DNA of 64,000 nucleotides from a bacterium (GTDB taxonomy: Bacteria; CSSED10-310; JAFGSJ01), in the NCBI GenBank assembly GCA_016934675.1, contig JAFGSJ010000024.1, positions 1-64,000 of the forward strand, read 5' to 3'. Of this stretch, positions 34,678 to 44,627 are shown in pieces (within the stretch, counting starts at the first letter, position 1; each line of letters begins with the position of its first letter). Below the pieces are notes generated by a model that was not told where the DNA came from, made no database searches, and saw nothing but the letters and a program-made list of their open reading frames with translations. A program made the translations under genes and the position numbers.

Positions 34678-35682
34678 TCAGCACGATCTGGAAAGGACGG
34701 CTGCCGCTTTCAAGGTGCTGTTCTTGAGCATTTTCAGGACCTGATTGACCTGGTCGAAGCGGAACACCTCGATTTCGGTGTGAAGCTTCTTCTGTGAAGC
34801 GATTTCGAGAAAATCATGACCGTCTTGTCGGGTGGCATTGGCTACAGAATTGAGGCACCGTTCTTCCCAGAGCAGGGCATAGGGGAATTGAGGAATATCA
34901 CTCATGTGAATGCCGCCGCTGGTGACCACACCGCCTGGTCCGCAATCTTTAAGGGCTTCGACCATGATCCAACCAGCGGGAGCATAGATAACGGCCCGAT
35001 GCAATTGCCGCGGTGGCCGTTCACCGGCCTGTCCGGTCCAGAACGCGCCCAGTTCTCGGGCCAGACGGCGATGCTGTTCGCTCCTCGAGAATACATATGT
35101 TTCGCATTGCCAATGCTCCAGGATTTGTAGGGCCAGATGAGCTGATGCACCGAAACCGTAGAGTCCAACCCTTTCGCCCGGGCGTACACCAGCAACGCGC
35201 AGGGCCCTGAAACCCACTATTCCTGCACAGAGCAGGGGTGCGGCTTGAACATCATCATATTGATCAGGAATGGCGTAGGCATAATCCTGATGAATGACGA
35301 TCTGTTCGGTAAAACCGCCGGGGACATGAAAACCGGTGAAAAGGGCCGAAGAACATAGATTTTCTCGACCATTTTGACATGCTTCGCACTGTTGACAGGA
35401 CCAGTTCAGCCAGGCGATTCCAACCCGGTCAGATAGATGAAAACGATCGGACCCAGGACCCAATTCAGTGACCCGGCCCACGATTTGATGACCAGGCAGC
35501 ACAGGCAATCCTGGTAAAACAAGATCGCCTTCGACAATATGGACATCAGTGTGACATACACCACACGCAGAGATAGTGACTCTGATCTGACCAGGACCGC
35601 AATCCGGCTCAGGAATAGAGGAGCGGACCAACGGTTGATACTCGACGGACTGTGGCTTATGAAGTAACCAGGCTTCGATCAT
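34678..35682 (-). CDS. Zinc-dependent alcohol dehydrogenase
   Basis: A 334-residue medium-chain dehydrogenase. Catalytic-zinc ligands lie in CGVCHTDVH and PGHQIVGRV, plus a later Cys in PLLCAGIVG. The structural zinc lobe is CQQCEACQNGRENLC. The NAD(P) motif is GLYGFGASAHLALQ. It fits the AdhA/AdhP-like GHQ subfamily acting on primary alcohols or aldehydes. Its start overlaps the stop of the upstream radical SAM gene by 4 bases. Confidence 0.93.
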   Translation of the reverse strand: MIEAWLLHKPQSVEYQPLVRSSIPEPDCGPGQIRVTISACGVCHTDVHIVEGDLVLPGLPVLPGHQIVGRVTELGPGSDRFHLSDRVGIAWLNWSCQQCEACQNGRENLCSSALFTGFHVPGGFTEQIVIHQDYAYAIPDQYDDVQAAPLLCAGIVGFRALRVAGVRPGERVGLYGFGASAHLALQILEHWQCETYVFSRSEQHRRLARELGAFWTGQAGERPPRQLHRAVIYAPAGWIMVEALKDCGPGGVVTSGGIHMSDIPQFPYALLWEERCLNSVANATRQDGHDFLEIASQKKLHTEIEVFRFDQVNQVLKMLKNSTLKAAAVLSRSC

Positions 35683-36611
35683 CGTAGACTCCTCTCTCGA
35701 TATGTCCTTCCTTGATAACTCTTCCTTTCGGAAAATTCCCGTTCGATGGCAGACAGGACTGCCTGTTTTGATTCAAGCCAAAGTGGGGCGATGAGATACG
35801 GTCTGTGTGCATCAGCAGTCATCCTTTGAATGCAGATTGTCGCCGGGGTCCGTTCCAGGAAGGAGACGAGCATGGCCGCGTATTCATGCATACTCGAGAG
35901 CACTATTCTTCCCGAGGCATAATCATGTTCAGATCGTGTGTTCGTTAATACATGAAAAACATGGATTTTGAGCGCATCTATCGGTAATTGAGCCAGAGCA
36001 TCCGCGGTAGCTAACATGTCCGCAGTGGTTTCGCCGGGAAATCCCAGGATCAGATGAACACAGATACGCAGGTTTCGAGAGCTGGTCAACTCCACCGCCC
36101 TGATGAAATCAGCGTAAGTATGATGTCTGTTCATGTTTTGCAGAGAGGCATCATGGATGGACTGGAGGCCATATTCGACCCAGACGACATAATCGGAAGA
36201 ATACGACTCAAGCAGGTCCAATTTGTCCGGATCGATACAATCGGGCCTGGTACTGACTGACAAACCAACGATGTCATCAACCTGTTTGATGACATCATAG
36301 CGTTCTTTCAGGAGATCGACCGGACCATAGGTATTGGTGTACGTCTGGAAATAGGCAATGAATTTGCGAGCATTATATTTTTTTTTGGCCCCTTGTATTC
36401 CAGCATCGAGTTGTTGAATCAGTGACTGACGAGGCAGTCGGGTTACAGGACTGAAAGCCTCGTTATTGCAAAAGGCACAACCAGCCGTATCAAGGAGCCC
36501 ATCACGATTTGGGCAACTGAAACCGGCATCAAGCGAAATTTTTTGGACGCGACAACCGAAGATTTGACGTAATTGCTGCGAAAAAAGATAACAGTAAGCT
36601 TCGAGGGACAT
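35679..36611 (-). CDS. TIGR01212/YhcC-type radical SAM protein
   Basis: A 310-residue radical SAM protein. Its iron-sulfur motif is the family form with a long gap: FSCPNRDGLLDTAGCAFCNN (about 32-51). YGLQSIHDASLQNMNRHH and ILGFPGETTADML are conserved. The family (YhcC) is widespread and of unclear function; YtqA-type relatives are linked to tRNA or heme. It is distinct from the four B12-type radical SAM proteins here. It is coupled to the alcohol dehydrogenase gene. Confidence 0.92.
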   Translation of the reverse strand: MSLEAYCYLFSQQLRQIFGCRVQKISLDAGFSCPNRDGLLDTAGCAFCNNEAFSPVTRLPRQSLIQQLDAGIQGAKKKYNARKFIAYFQTYTNTYGPVDLLKERYDVIKQVDDIVGLSVSTRPDCIDPDKLDLLESYSSDYVVWVEYGLQSIHDASLQNMNRHHTYADFIRAVELTSSRNLRICVHLILGFPGETTADMLATADALAQLPIDALKIHVFHVLTNTRSEHDYASGRIVLSSMHEYAAMLVSFLERTPATICIQRMTADAHRPYLIAPLWLESKQAVLSAIEREFSERKSYQGRTYRERSLR

Positions 36612-36641
36612 GTGTTCTGCTCATCCGAATCGTTTTGATGT

Positions 36642-37040
36642 TCAGACGACAAATGGTTGCTCGGGACCGGTTGATGAATTCAAGGCAGTTTGGATTGCGG
36701 TCAATAAACTGGCGATTTCAACCGGCTTACAAAACGATCCGACCAGGTTCTGGGGCCGAAAACGGGGATCGCTTTCTTCAAAGAAACCTCCGGTCAGGAA
36801 AATGATTTTGGCATCAGGCTGCTGAGTGACAATATGTAAAGCCAATTCGATCCCATTGATCCCGGGTAGTTCAAGATCAATAATATAAAGCTGTGCGGCT
36901 GAACATCTGAACGCTTCCAGAAGGTCCTCGCCCGATTTCGCGGTCACAACAGAATAGCCGTTTTTTATCAGAATGATCTCAAGCGATTTTCTGATAATGG
37001 CCTCATCATCAATAATTGAAATGGTTGGCTTAGCGATCAT
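36642..37040 (-). CDS. Stand-alone response regulator receiver
   Basis: A 132-residue CheY-like domain: IIDDEAIIRK acidic pair, phospho-acceptor in IIDLELPGING (about D55), Thr in FLTGG and Lys in FCKPVE. A short Ser/Pro tail follows; there is no output domain. Its ATG overlaps the stop of the 797-residue orphan gene by 4 bases, which ties the two products together. Confidence 0.92.
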   Translation of the reverse strand: MIAKPTISIIDDEAIIRKSLEIILIKNGYSVVTAKSGEDLLEAFRCSAAQLYIIDLELPGINGIELALHIVTQQPDAKIIFLTGGFFEESDPRFRPQNLVGSFCKPVEIASLLTAIQTALNSSTGPEQPFVV

Positions 37041-39430
37041 AAAAATTTGATACCATAGTCGTTACTGACAAGCTTGAATATGATAAACATGAAGTCCTTT
37101 TTGATTTTCTGGAATGAGTCAGGATCGTCACTCAATGTCGTTGGATCTTTGAAAAACACTGTTTTGGTAAAGGTCCCTTTGAAGCCGTTCTTGGGAATGG
37201 CTTGTTTTGCGTAGACATTTTTCCAGGCCAGATTTTCCTTAATGGCCAGATCAAAAGAGTCAGATGAAAGGGTAATCTTGATATCTGCTTCAGCCATGGT
37301 GCTATTGAGAATGCGGCCTTGCCAATCATTACAGAAGGTCGTGCCTTGTTCAAGCACAAAATCGGGCTCTTCATCCTGTTGCCGATCATTAGATACTTTA
37401 CGTTCAGCAATCAGAGCATTATATTGTTCGATCGTTATCAAATCATCGAGCAAGGCTTGGCTGATTTCTGCCACAGACATGGCACGATACTCATCCAGAT
37501 TTTCAATTGCCGTATCATTTGGTGCGGTCTGAGAGATCACAACCTCTGCTTGCTCCTGATCGGCTTCCCGAGAGTGCTTCAACTGGACCAAAAGTTCCTG
37601 ATCAGCCAGATAGAAGAAGAAAACCTGGGAGTCCGAACGCCTTCTGATTGTGGCAGTCCATAAGCCCTGTTCATTTTTATTCAATGAAGAAGGTTGCTGC
37701 CAATTACTCTCTTTTTTGGCCAGAAAACGGGTTTTGCCGTGCTCGAAAATAATTTTAAAAGCTGCCTTTTTTGCTGTGGTCAGCTGTAATTTGTAATGAG
37801 GCCCCTGAGCAGAATCGCTGAGATACAGTTCCCCCTGATCGGGCAGAGAACACGCACCGAAGAGATAAGGAGTTTTCAAGTTCAGCATTGACAGGTCTTG
37901 ATCAGAAGCAGCCATTGGGAGCTGTTTTTCGGACTCCTGTGAGTGTTGACCGGCGGAAACTTCGGCCGCTTTTTCGGATGATTCGGTCAGGATTTCCTGA
38001 CGGACCTCATCTATGGCTGTTTCCACATCGACCAATGAAGTAACTTGCTCGAATCGGGATTGGCCATCCTGGTCAACTCTCATCTGATCGGATGGGGCTT
38101 TTGAAGGTATTTCCGTTTGAGGTGATTGTTCGAGCAGATCAGCGGTCGGCCTGTCATCGTCTGTATCGGCTGGTGTCTGTCCGATTGTAGCTACCAGTTT
38201 CTCGCGTAATTCTTTCATATCGATGTCGACGAGCACAGTCTCGTCTTGATCAAAGTCTGATTCACGATCGATCTGACTCTCTTGAGCAGTTGTTTCCGTT
38301 CCGGCTTTGGCAGGGACTTCCTTGGTTTCTTGGATATGAGTCGGATCATAGATAAAGGGCGGAGTAATGGTATAAAGTGTATATTCATGCAACAAATCGG
38401 CAAAACCCGAGGGATGCTCGCGCGGATCAGGCAGAATGATGTAATTGGTTATTTTTCTCAACACCTCTGCATCCAAAGCAAATGAAAAGAACCGTGACAG
38501 GGGAAAACGGCTGGCACAAATCGCAAATTCATCCAGTAATTTATCGAGAAACTCCTGTTTCGATAATTTCTTGGGAATATCTTCAGTTAAAAACTGCTTT
38601 TTGATTTCACGATGTTTAAACATCTCACGCAACAAACTCGCATCGTCCTGGATGCTATTCACGATTTCAACAGCATTGTCTTCTGAAAAATCAGCCTGAC
38701 GTGCTTTAATGATTCGATAGGTTTTCTGTAAAGCGACTCCACGTGAGGTAAGGGACACTCCGATTAAGCTTTTGAGTCCATACTTGACCGATTCGATGAG
38801 TAAATCCCGAAACAGGTCAAAACGGTCTTTGTTCCAGAGTGGAGACTTCAGATCGAGATAACAGAAATAATCGGAGAGAAAGTATTCGGGAAAAGAACCT
38901 GATAAAAAAATAGGATTGAATAAACGGGCATACTCATGGAAATCGACATCTTGCAGAAAGTAGGGCATTTGATAGGTAAATATTGATTCAAAAATGCGGG
39001 CGATCGATAGACCAATCTGGAATCGCAAACTTTTACGATCGACAGGAGTCAGGTCTTTCTTCGTTTTCTGCAACTCGATATTATACTTGTAAATACTTTC
39101 ACGAAAGAGGATCAGATATTCGAGTACTATGAGCGGAAACCAACCCGGGTATTTTTTATAGAAGTTTAAAAACCTGTTTTTTGTTGTTTCTTGAAACTTT
39201 TTGGGATCATCACTGGGTTTGCGGTCAATCAAAGATTTGATCTGTATCCGGCATAGTTCGCTGATTTCGTGTTTTAATCGCTCATCAATCAGAATATTGA
39301 TGTGGAAATTGTCATTTTCCTTGATGGGAGGAGGTAAACTAATATCAGGCACCAGAGCTAACAGCTCGTCTTCGCTGCCCGTAAAAAACAGGAAATCTTT
39401 GGCTTTTATCTCAGCGGTAAATCGTTTCAT
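37037..39430 (-). CDS. Large orphan protein coupled to a receiver gene
   Basis: A 797-residue cytoplasmic protein without a signal or transmembrane segment. Residues about 1-370 are helical and rich in aromatic and charged residues. An acidic, Gln/Ser-rich linker follows (about 375-500), with TTAQESQIDRESDFDQDE. Residues about 500-620 look beta-rich (TPYLFGACSLPDQGELYLSD). After a helical segment, a C-terminal module of about 90 residues ends at the stop. I recognise no family. Overlapping genes suggest it is a partner or target of the receiver at 36642-37040. Confidence 0.75.
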   Translation of the reverse strand: MKRFTAEIKAKDFLFFTGSEDELLALVPDISLPPPIKENDNFHINILIDERLKHEISELCRIQIKSLIDRKPSDDPKKFQETTKNRFLNFYKKYPGWFPLIVLEYLILFRESIYKYNIELQKTKKDLTPVDRKSLRFQIGLSIARIFESIFTYQMPYFLQDVDFHEYARLFNPIFLSGSFPEYFLSDYFCYLDLKSPLWNKDRFDLFRDLLIESVKYGLKSLIGVSLTSRGVALQKTYRIIKARQADFSEDNAVEIVNSIQDDASLLREMFKHREIKKQFLTEDIPKKLSKQEFLDKLLDEFAICASRFPLSRFFSFALDAEVLRKITNYIILPDPREHPSGFADLLHEYTLYTITPPFIYDPTHIQETKEVPAKAGTETTAQESQIDRESDFDQDETVLVDIDMKELREKLVATIGQTPADTDDDRPTADLLEQSPQTEIPSKAPSDQMRVDQDGQSRFEQVTSLVDVETAIDEVRQEILTESSEKAAEVSAGQHSQESEKQLPMAASDQDLSMLNLKTPYLFGACSLPDQGELYLSDSAQGPHYKLQLTTAKKAAFKIIFEHGKTRFLAKKESNWQQPSSLNKNEQGLWTATIRRRSDSQVFFFYLADQELLVQLKHSREADQEQAEVVISQTAPNDTAIENLDEYRAMSVAEISQALLDDLITIEQYNALIAERKVSNDRQQDEEPDFVLEQGTTFCNDWQGRILNSTMAEADIKITLSSDSFDLAIKENLAWKNVYAKQAIPKNGFKGTFTKTVFFKDPTTLSDDPDSFQKIKKDFMFIIFKLVSNDYGIKFL

Positions 39431-39545
39431 AACGTATGGTAGACCGTACAGTCCAAAGCGTTAATTGAAGCAACACTCTTTCCATGACCGGGATTAACTA
39501 TCCATATCATTAGTCAGCCGCTCTGGGATTGTCAATGTAATCCCA

Positions 39546-41051
39546 TCAATCACCCAGATAACCCAGGCTTCTTAATTTATCCTTGGTATCTTCATCCTGA
39601 GAAGTCAGCATCACATCTGAGTCATCAATTTCAGATTTAAGCTGTTTCAACGTATTCAGAGACTGTTTCAATTCTTTGATTACCTGGGATTGCTTGCCGG
39701 CGAGATCAAGTAATTCGCCGGGGTCGTCATTCAGATCATACAAAGATTCCCTGACTTCGTTCTCTGAATGGGTTATCATCAGTTTCCAAGGGTCGGAGAC
39801 GATCGCTTCATTTCTCGTTTCCGGGACCTTGGCCTGAACAACTTTACCTTCGAGCAATACCGGCTCAGAGAAGACTCCAGTACCATCCAATATAGGTTTC
39901 ATACTCCGACCGGTCCTGTCATCCTGTGCTCGAGAATAGCCCAGATAATCATCAAGGGTTGGCCAGAGGTCGACATGTCGACAGACATGGTTGATAACCT
40001 GACTGTTATGGGGCTCGACCTGCTGTCCGAATGAAAACAAACAGGGCACTCGCGTGGTCGTATTATAGAGCTGAAGACCATGATCAAAGAACTCGAAATG
40101 TTCGATCAAACCCTCGCCATGATCGGAAGTCACAATCATGAAATTCCTTTTTGGACTTAATTGACGGATAAGCCTCCGTTGGACCTGGGCGATCTGGGTA
40201 TCAATCCATGAGATTGAAGCAGCATATCTGGCGATGGTTTGATTGACTGCTGTGACCGGATTCTGTTCATTCGTTATGTTTTGAATCCGGGTGCGGTCAT
40301 ACTGGCAATCCTTTGGCAGAATTGAAACGTATCTACTATCCTGATAGAGTAAAGAACATGGGCCTTCGACCTGATAAGGAAAGTGTGTATCGAAGAAATG
40401 AAGCCAGCAAAAAAGGGGCTGATTTTTCTGAGCCGCAAGCTGTCGTTCAATGCCGTCAATGAGAATTTCTCCTGAGCGGAAAAGCTGATCTGTGGCCTGA
40501 TCATAGTACATAAAACCACTATTCAAACCCGAAAAAGCACTGGTGACAGTAAACCCACCTACTGAAGCAATCGTCGTATAACCCCTCTCCTTCATGAAGG
40601 CGGCCCACGTTTTCACTTTTTCCTGTAAAGGCAAATCAACTATTTCAGACGAAATTGTAGCGGTGGCCGTATTCTTCTGTTCGAGAAGGACATTACGGGC
40701 ATTGTGCTGTTGCGGATACAGGGAGGTCATGATCGAGGCCAGAGCAGGGACCGTATAGGGCGATTGATTGTACATGGCTGTAAATGTATGGCCTTTCCGG
40801 GAGATCTGGTCCATATTTGGTGTTTTGATCCAGTGATTACCATAACAGCCAAGAAAATCTGACCGGACAGAATCTGTAGTGATCAGGAAGATATTTGGTC
40901 GAGGGTCAACGCGGACTGACTCGGTTTTGTCTTTTGGAGAGCATGATCCCAAACCGACAAGGAGACAACAGGCATACGCAAACACAAAAATTGAGGAGAG
41001 CCAAAGATGTGCTGACAATCTGTATTGATGATATCCCACTCGCTCGATCAT
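39546..41051 (-). CDS. Sulfatase-family lipoprotein
   Basis: A 501-residue alkaline phosphatase-superfamily protein with a lipobox (LVGLGSC) for lipid attachment. Metal and substrate motifs: IFLITTDSVRSDFLGCYG, FFDTHFPYQ, VTSDHGEGLIEH and SDPWKLM. At the usual formylglycine site the sequence is TVPALASIMT, where Thr takes the place of the Cys or Ser of CxPxR. A Thr nucleophile is known in phospho- and phosphoethanolamine-transfer relatives. It may thus be a phosphotransferase or phosphodiesterase rather than a sulfatase. An AAAGGGG site precedes the ATG. Confidence 0.85.
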   Translation of the reverse strand: MIERVGYHQYRLSAHLWLSSIFVFAYACCLLVGLGSCSPKDKTESVRVDPRPNIFLITTDSVRSDFLGCYGNHWIKTPNMDQISRKGHTFTAMYNQSPYTVPALASIMTSLYPQQHNARNVLLEQKNTATATISSEIVDLPLQEKVKTWAAFMKERGYTTIASVGGFTVTSAFSGLNSGFMYYDQATDQLFRSGEILIDGIERQLAAQKNQPLFCWLHFFDTHFPYQVEGPCSLLYQDSRYVSILPKDCQYDRTRIQNITNEQNPVTAVNQTIARYAASISWIDTQIAQVQRRLIRQLSPKRNFMIVTSDHGEGLIEHFEFFDHGLQLYNTTTRVPCLFSFGQQVEPHNSQVINHVCRHVDLWPTLDDYLGYSRAQDDRTGRSMKPILDGTGVFSEPVLLEGKVVQAKVPETRNEAIVSDPWKLMITHSENEVRESLYDLNDDPGELLDLAGKQSQVIKELKQSLNTLKQLKSEIDDSDVMLTSQDEDTKDKLRSLGYLGD

Positions 41052-41233
41052 GTACTACCCCTTTCCTGGTCTGAATTCACGACAGCATTTACACAGATAT
41101 TTCAGTGTTTCTTGCAAATTCTATTGTATCACACTTACTATTCCCCGCCAAATCAGTACCATAACAAAAGGACAACGGTCCTGGGATAAACACAATGAAA
41201 TCAACGTGGGCAGGAAAATGCTCTTGATCATAC

Positions 41234-42967
41234 TCAAGGACATTTCTGATTATCAATAATACCCTGAGCGATAGTGTGGGCCATGCGATCGCGGAATGAA
41301 ACATCCTGAAGCAATCTGAAATCATAATCATGGCTTATAAACGATGTTTCCACAAGGACCCCTGGATTCAGACAGTTTTTCAAAAGACCAAGATGACTGT
41401 TACCAGGTGAGAAGAACCGCCTGCCATCAATTATACCTTTATTGTAACTCTTCAAATAGAGGATCGAGGCGGTTGAGTTGTAGATACTTTTAGCCAGAGG
41501 CAGCGACTGATCATCATTATAAAAAACGGAGAAACCGTGGGCCTCACGATTACTCCAGATCGGATGGGCGTTCAGGTGTATCGAAACAAGACAGGATTGG
41601 GGAAAACGATTGGCCAATTCTCGACGCTGGACCAACGATACGAAACGATCAGTACGACGGGTCATGACAACATGGGCCCCCATCGCAGTGAGATATTTTT
41701 CGATTTGCAGACTCATCTCGAGTGTAAAATCCGATTCCCGCCAACCATCCTTATTCTTGGCACCGGGATCATATCCTCCGTGTCCGGGGTCCAAAACAAC
41801 GACCGGAAAATGCAATTGATGATAGGATGCTAACCATCGAGACGTGATGCCATGAGGAGTTACCATCGTATCAGTCAATGGAGGGCAATACTCGATCGGA
41901 CGAAGCAGGTCAGGAGACTTGTGTAACTCGAATGGTCTCAAATGACTGAAAAGATCGGTCGTCCCGAATGTGGTCAGAACAAAAAAGAGTAATAACATCG
42001 AAATCTTGCCCCATCTTGGCTTTTTGGTAATGTGCTTCTTGTTTTCATGTGACGCGGATAGACGAACGATTTTTTCCCGGAAGAGCCGGGTCAAAGAGGA
42101 TGAGGAAATTTCGCGATCTTGTTTGGGACTGGAAGCCGCTTCCTCTTCCTGCTCTTCCGAACCAACGGGCGTGTCCTGTGTGGTGATTGAGTCGAGCAGT
42201 TGAATAGGCGGGAGTTGAGAGAGGTCTCCCGATCTGAAAACAAGCGCGCTTAATGGAGCAAAAGCAGCTTTTATTTCTTTAAACAGACGCTGATACAGCG
42301 ACACTTTCTGACGCAATTCAACCAGCTCTTCATTTTGTTTGGCAATGATTTCTTCCTGGTTCAGAATGTACTCTTTTAAGTGCTGTTGCTCCTGCTGGCT
42401 CTGTTCGAACTCGCTCTCGACCAGACCCCCGTAAACGATTTCTTCCTGGTAAAGCCTGAACAATTCTTCCTGGGCCGAGCTGTTAAGTTGTGAAGAAGTC
42501 AGGAGCTGTTGCAGAGCCAGATCGAGGTCTCGTTCACGGGCGGTAGCCTTTGAACGCTCACATCCCAGTTCACCTTTCAATGTCCTGATCTGCTGTCTCA
42601 GAAAAATTATCGTTTCGTAAGCCCGATCACGCTCTTTCAGTTGCTCGGTCAGGACCTGACGCTGCGTCCGCTCTTCCTTTAACTCCTGATTTCGTAAACG
42701 AAGTTGCTTCTTCAGAAAATACAATGTCTCGAGTTCAACCGCCTGTTGTGAATAATGCTCAGATAAAAAGCCCAGTCGCTGGACAAGCTGGGACATCCGA
42801 GCTTCCGGACTGCGCTCGAGGGCCGCTGATGATCGCGGGACAAGCATACGGTTCTGAGAGGTCAATGCATTGGTAGAGCTTAAAGCCCAATGCAAATTGG
42901 GTAAAATCGGGACCGTACCCTGATGATTGGTAATCAGTAATGCTTGTCCAGTCGTGGAATCAATCAT
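41234..42967 (-). CDS. N-acetylmuramoyl-L-alanine amidase with cytoplasmic coiled coil
   Basis: A 577-residue protein: an N-terminal coiled coil (about residues 70-245), a Ser/Glu-rich linker, one transmembrane helix (about 320), and a periplasmic Amidase_3 domain: VLDPGHGGYDPGAKNKDGWRE, MTRRTDRFVSL, VSIHLNAHP and VLVETSFISH with the catalytic Glu. It cleaves the peptide stem from peptidoglycan. The coiled coil ahead of the membrane helix resembles activation modules of cell-division amidases, so regulation from the cytoplasm is likely. Confidence 0.88.
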   Translation of the reverse strand: MIDSTTGQALLITNHQGTVPILPNLHWALSSTNALTSQNRMLVPRSSAALERSPEARMSQLVQRLGFLSEHYSQQAVELETLYFLKKQLRLRNQELKEERTQRQVLTEQLKERDRAYETIIFLRQQIRTLKGELGCERSKATARERDLDLALQQLLTSSQLNSSAQEELFRLYQEEIVYGGLVESEFEQSQQEQQHLKEYILNQEEIIAKQNEELVELRQKVSLYQRLFKEIKAAFAPLSALVFRSGDLSQLPPIQLLDSITTQDTPVGSEEQEEEAASSPKQDREISSSSLTRLFREKIVRLSASHENKKHITKKPRWGKISMLLLFFVLTTFGTTDLFSHLRPFELHKSPDLLRPIEYCPPLTDTMVTPHGITSRWLASYHQLHFPVVVLDPGHGGYDPGAKNKDGWRESDFTLEMSLQIEKYLTAMGAHVVMTRRTDRFVSLVQRRELANRFPQSCLVSIHLNAHPIWSNREAHGFSVFYNDDQSLPLAKSIYNSTASILYLKSYNKGIIDGRRFFSPGNSHLGLLKNCLNPGVLVETSFISHDYDFRLLQDVSFRDRMAHTIAQGIIDNQKCP

Positions 42968-43143
42968 CTTACATTCCCATGCCCAAAAGGCACTACACCA
43001 CCAGTTTTTAAGGCGTGATTTTTACGAGACACGACACAGCCATATTCCATGCCTCATCACGGACCTTCAGAACAGTAATTTCCTTATCTCGGTGCTACAT
43101 TAACGTCTTTTTTCGTTCGAAAAAAAACGTTCCCCATAAGCTA

Positions 43144-44625
43144 TTATACTACAAAAAAGCTTTTTTGTCTAGAAAAAAAACAGAAGAGGGCTTTATGATA
43201 TCGTCTGTAGAAACGAATGAGCAAGTCGATATTCTGGAGCCATTGTGAGAGAATATCCGGTCCAACCAGGGAACGATACAGGCGTTTCATCAGATAGGCG
43301 AATCTTAAATAATACTGCTTATAACCATTCAAGACTGCCGCTCTGACTTCGGCCCTGGTGAGATACTCGGTTTCGATGACGCCGCCCCAGGCCCCATCAA
43401 AGTCTTCCCAACAATCGTATGCCAGCAGCTTGGAAGTCAGGCAGCTATCATACAATTTTGTTCCGGGAAAGGGGATGCAGATCGAGAATTGGACATAATC
43501 AGGGCTGATATGTCTGAGGAATTTGTGGGTTGTGGCAATGGTCTGGGCAGTGTCACCCGGAAAACCGAACATAACCGTTGCATGCGAATACATGCCGACT
43601 CGATGGGTGTTATGGAAAGCCTGTTCAATCTCATCAATGGAAAACCCTTTGCGGGCTTTATCAAGTAGGTCTTGTTCTCCAGACTCGACTCCGAACTTGA
43701 TCAGGTAACAGCCGGCCTTTCGCATCAATTTCAGATTGTCGAGACTTGCCCCGGAAACGCGTCCAAGACATCCCCAGCTCACATTAACTTTACTTTCGAT
43801 CAGGGCTTGACACATTTCCCTGACCCGTCTCCAATCAGCGGTGAAGGTATCGTCTTCGAAATAAATGAAGCGGACCCCATACTGCTCGACCAGATGCTGT
43901 ATTTCTGCGATGACATTGCTGATGCTCCGCTGACGCAATGCATGCCCGAACATAACTTGAGGATAAAGGCAGAAGCTGCAATGAAAAGGGCAACCTCGAC
44001 TGGTCATGATCGTCGCGATTGGACGCTGGCGGAGGGGGAATAAAAACTCATGGTAGCGTTCGAGTTCGACCAGGGAGTAATCTGGCCAAGGGAGCAGATC
44101 GAGATCATATTTTGGGGCAGTCGGCCTGGAACAAGTTTGCCCTGCTCTGTCTCGATAGGCAATGCCGGCGAGCCCACTCGGCTCGAATCCGGCTGCGCAC
44201 AAGTCCCTGATAAGAAAATCATACTCACCAATACCAATAAAATCCAGGGCTGCTTTTTGTTCAATCAGCTCCCGCCAGAAAACAGTAGCATGTGGCCCGA
44301 CCAGCATGGTTTTTGTGGCCGGTTGCCGTTCACGCAGATGATCGATAAAGCCTAGATCATGGTCGATGCTTGGGGTTGAACTGTTCACCACGGCCAGGTC
44401 CGGTTGCCAGATGTGCAATTCTTCAAGGAGATCGATCAGGTCGAGTCGTTGGGCAGGCGCATCCCATAGCCTGACTTGGTGCCCGATCTGTTTCACTGCT
44501 GCGGCCGCAATCATTTGAAAAAGCGGGGGCGGATTGATATCACCATGCAGATTCTTGTGGGGCCAGCGTTGGGTTCTATGCCCGTGATCGGGCCAGGGAG
44601 CATCAATGAAAGCGACCTTCAACAT
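43144..44625 (-). CDS. B12-binding-type radical SAM protein, last gene of the gsp run
   Basis: A 493-residue protein. The N-terminal B12-type domain contains HRTQRWPHKN and MLVGPHATVF. The radical SAM core has CPFHCSFC, YFEDDTFT and KFGVESGEQ. The ATG at 44625 is preferred over a TTG 6 bases upstream and lies 2 bases after the gspH stop, so it is part of the gspEFGH transcript. The last residues (FFSRQKSFFVV) are read through an A/T-rich inverted repeat, ACAAAAAAGCTTTTTTGT, near the stop. The substrate is unknown. Confidence 0.82.
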   Translation of the reverse strand: MLKVAFIDAPWPDHGHRTQRWPHKNLHGDINPPPLFQMIAAAAVKQIGHQVRLWDAPAQRLDLIDLLEELHIWQPDLAVVNSSTPSIDHDLGFIDHLRERQPATKTMLVGPHATVFWRELIEQKAALDFIGIGEYDFLIRDLCAAGFEPSGLAGIAYRDRAGQTCSRPTAPKYDLDLLPWPDYSLVELERYHEFLFPLRQRPIATIMTSRGCPFHCSFCLYPQVMFGHALRQRSISNVIAEIQHLVEQYGVRFIYFEDDTFTADWRRVREMCQALIESKVNVSWGCLGRVSGASLDNLKLMRKAGCYLIKFGVESGEQDLLDKARKGFSIDEIEQAFHNTHRVGMYSHATVMFGFPGDTAQTIATTHKFLRHISPDYVQFSICIPFPGTKLYDSCLTSKLLAYDCWEDFDGAWGGVIETEYLTRAEVRAAVLNGYKQYYLRFAYLMKRLYRSLVGPDILSQWLQNIDLLIRFYRRYHKALFCFFSRQKSFFVV

Positions 44626-44627
44626 GG

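Noticed and set aside
43151-43170. A/T-rich inverted repeat ACAAAAAAGCTTTTTTGT as a terminator
   Set aside because: The stem is only A-T pairs plus one GC and it overlaps the coding end of the radical SAM gene; too weak to call.
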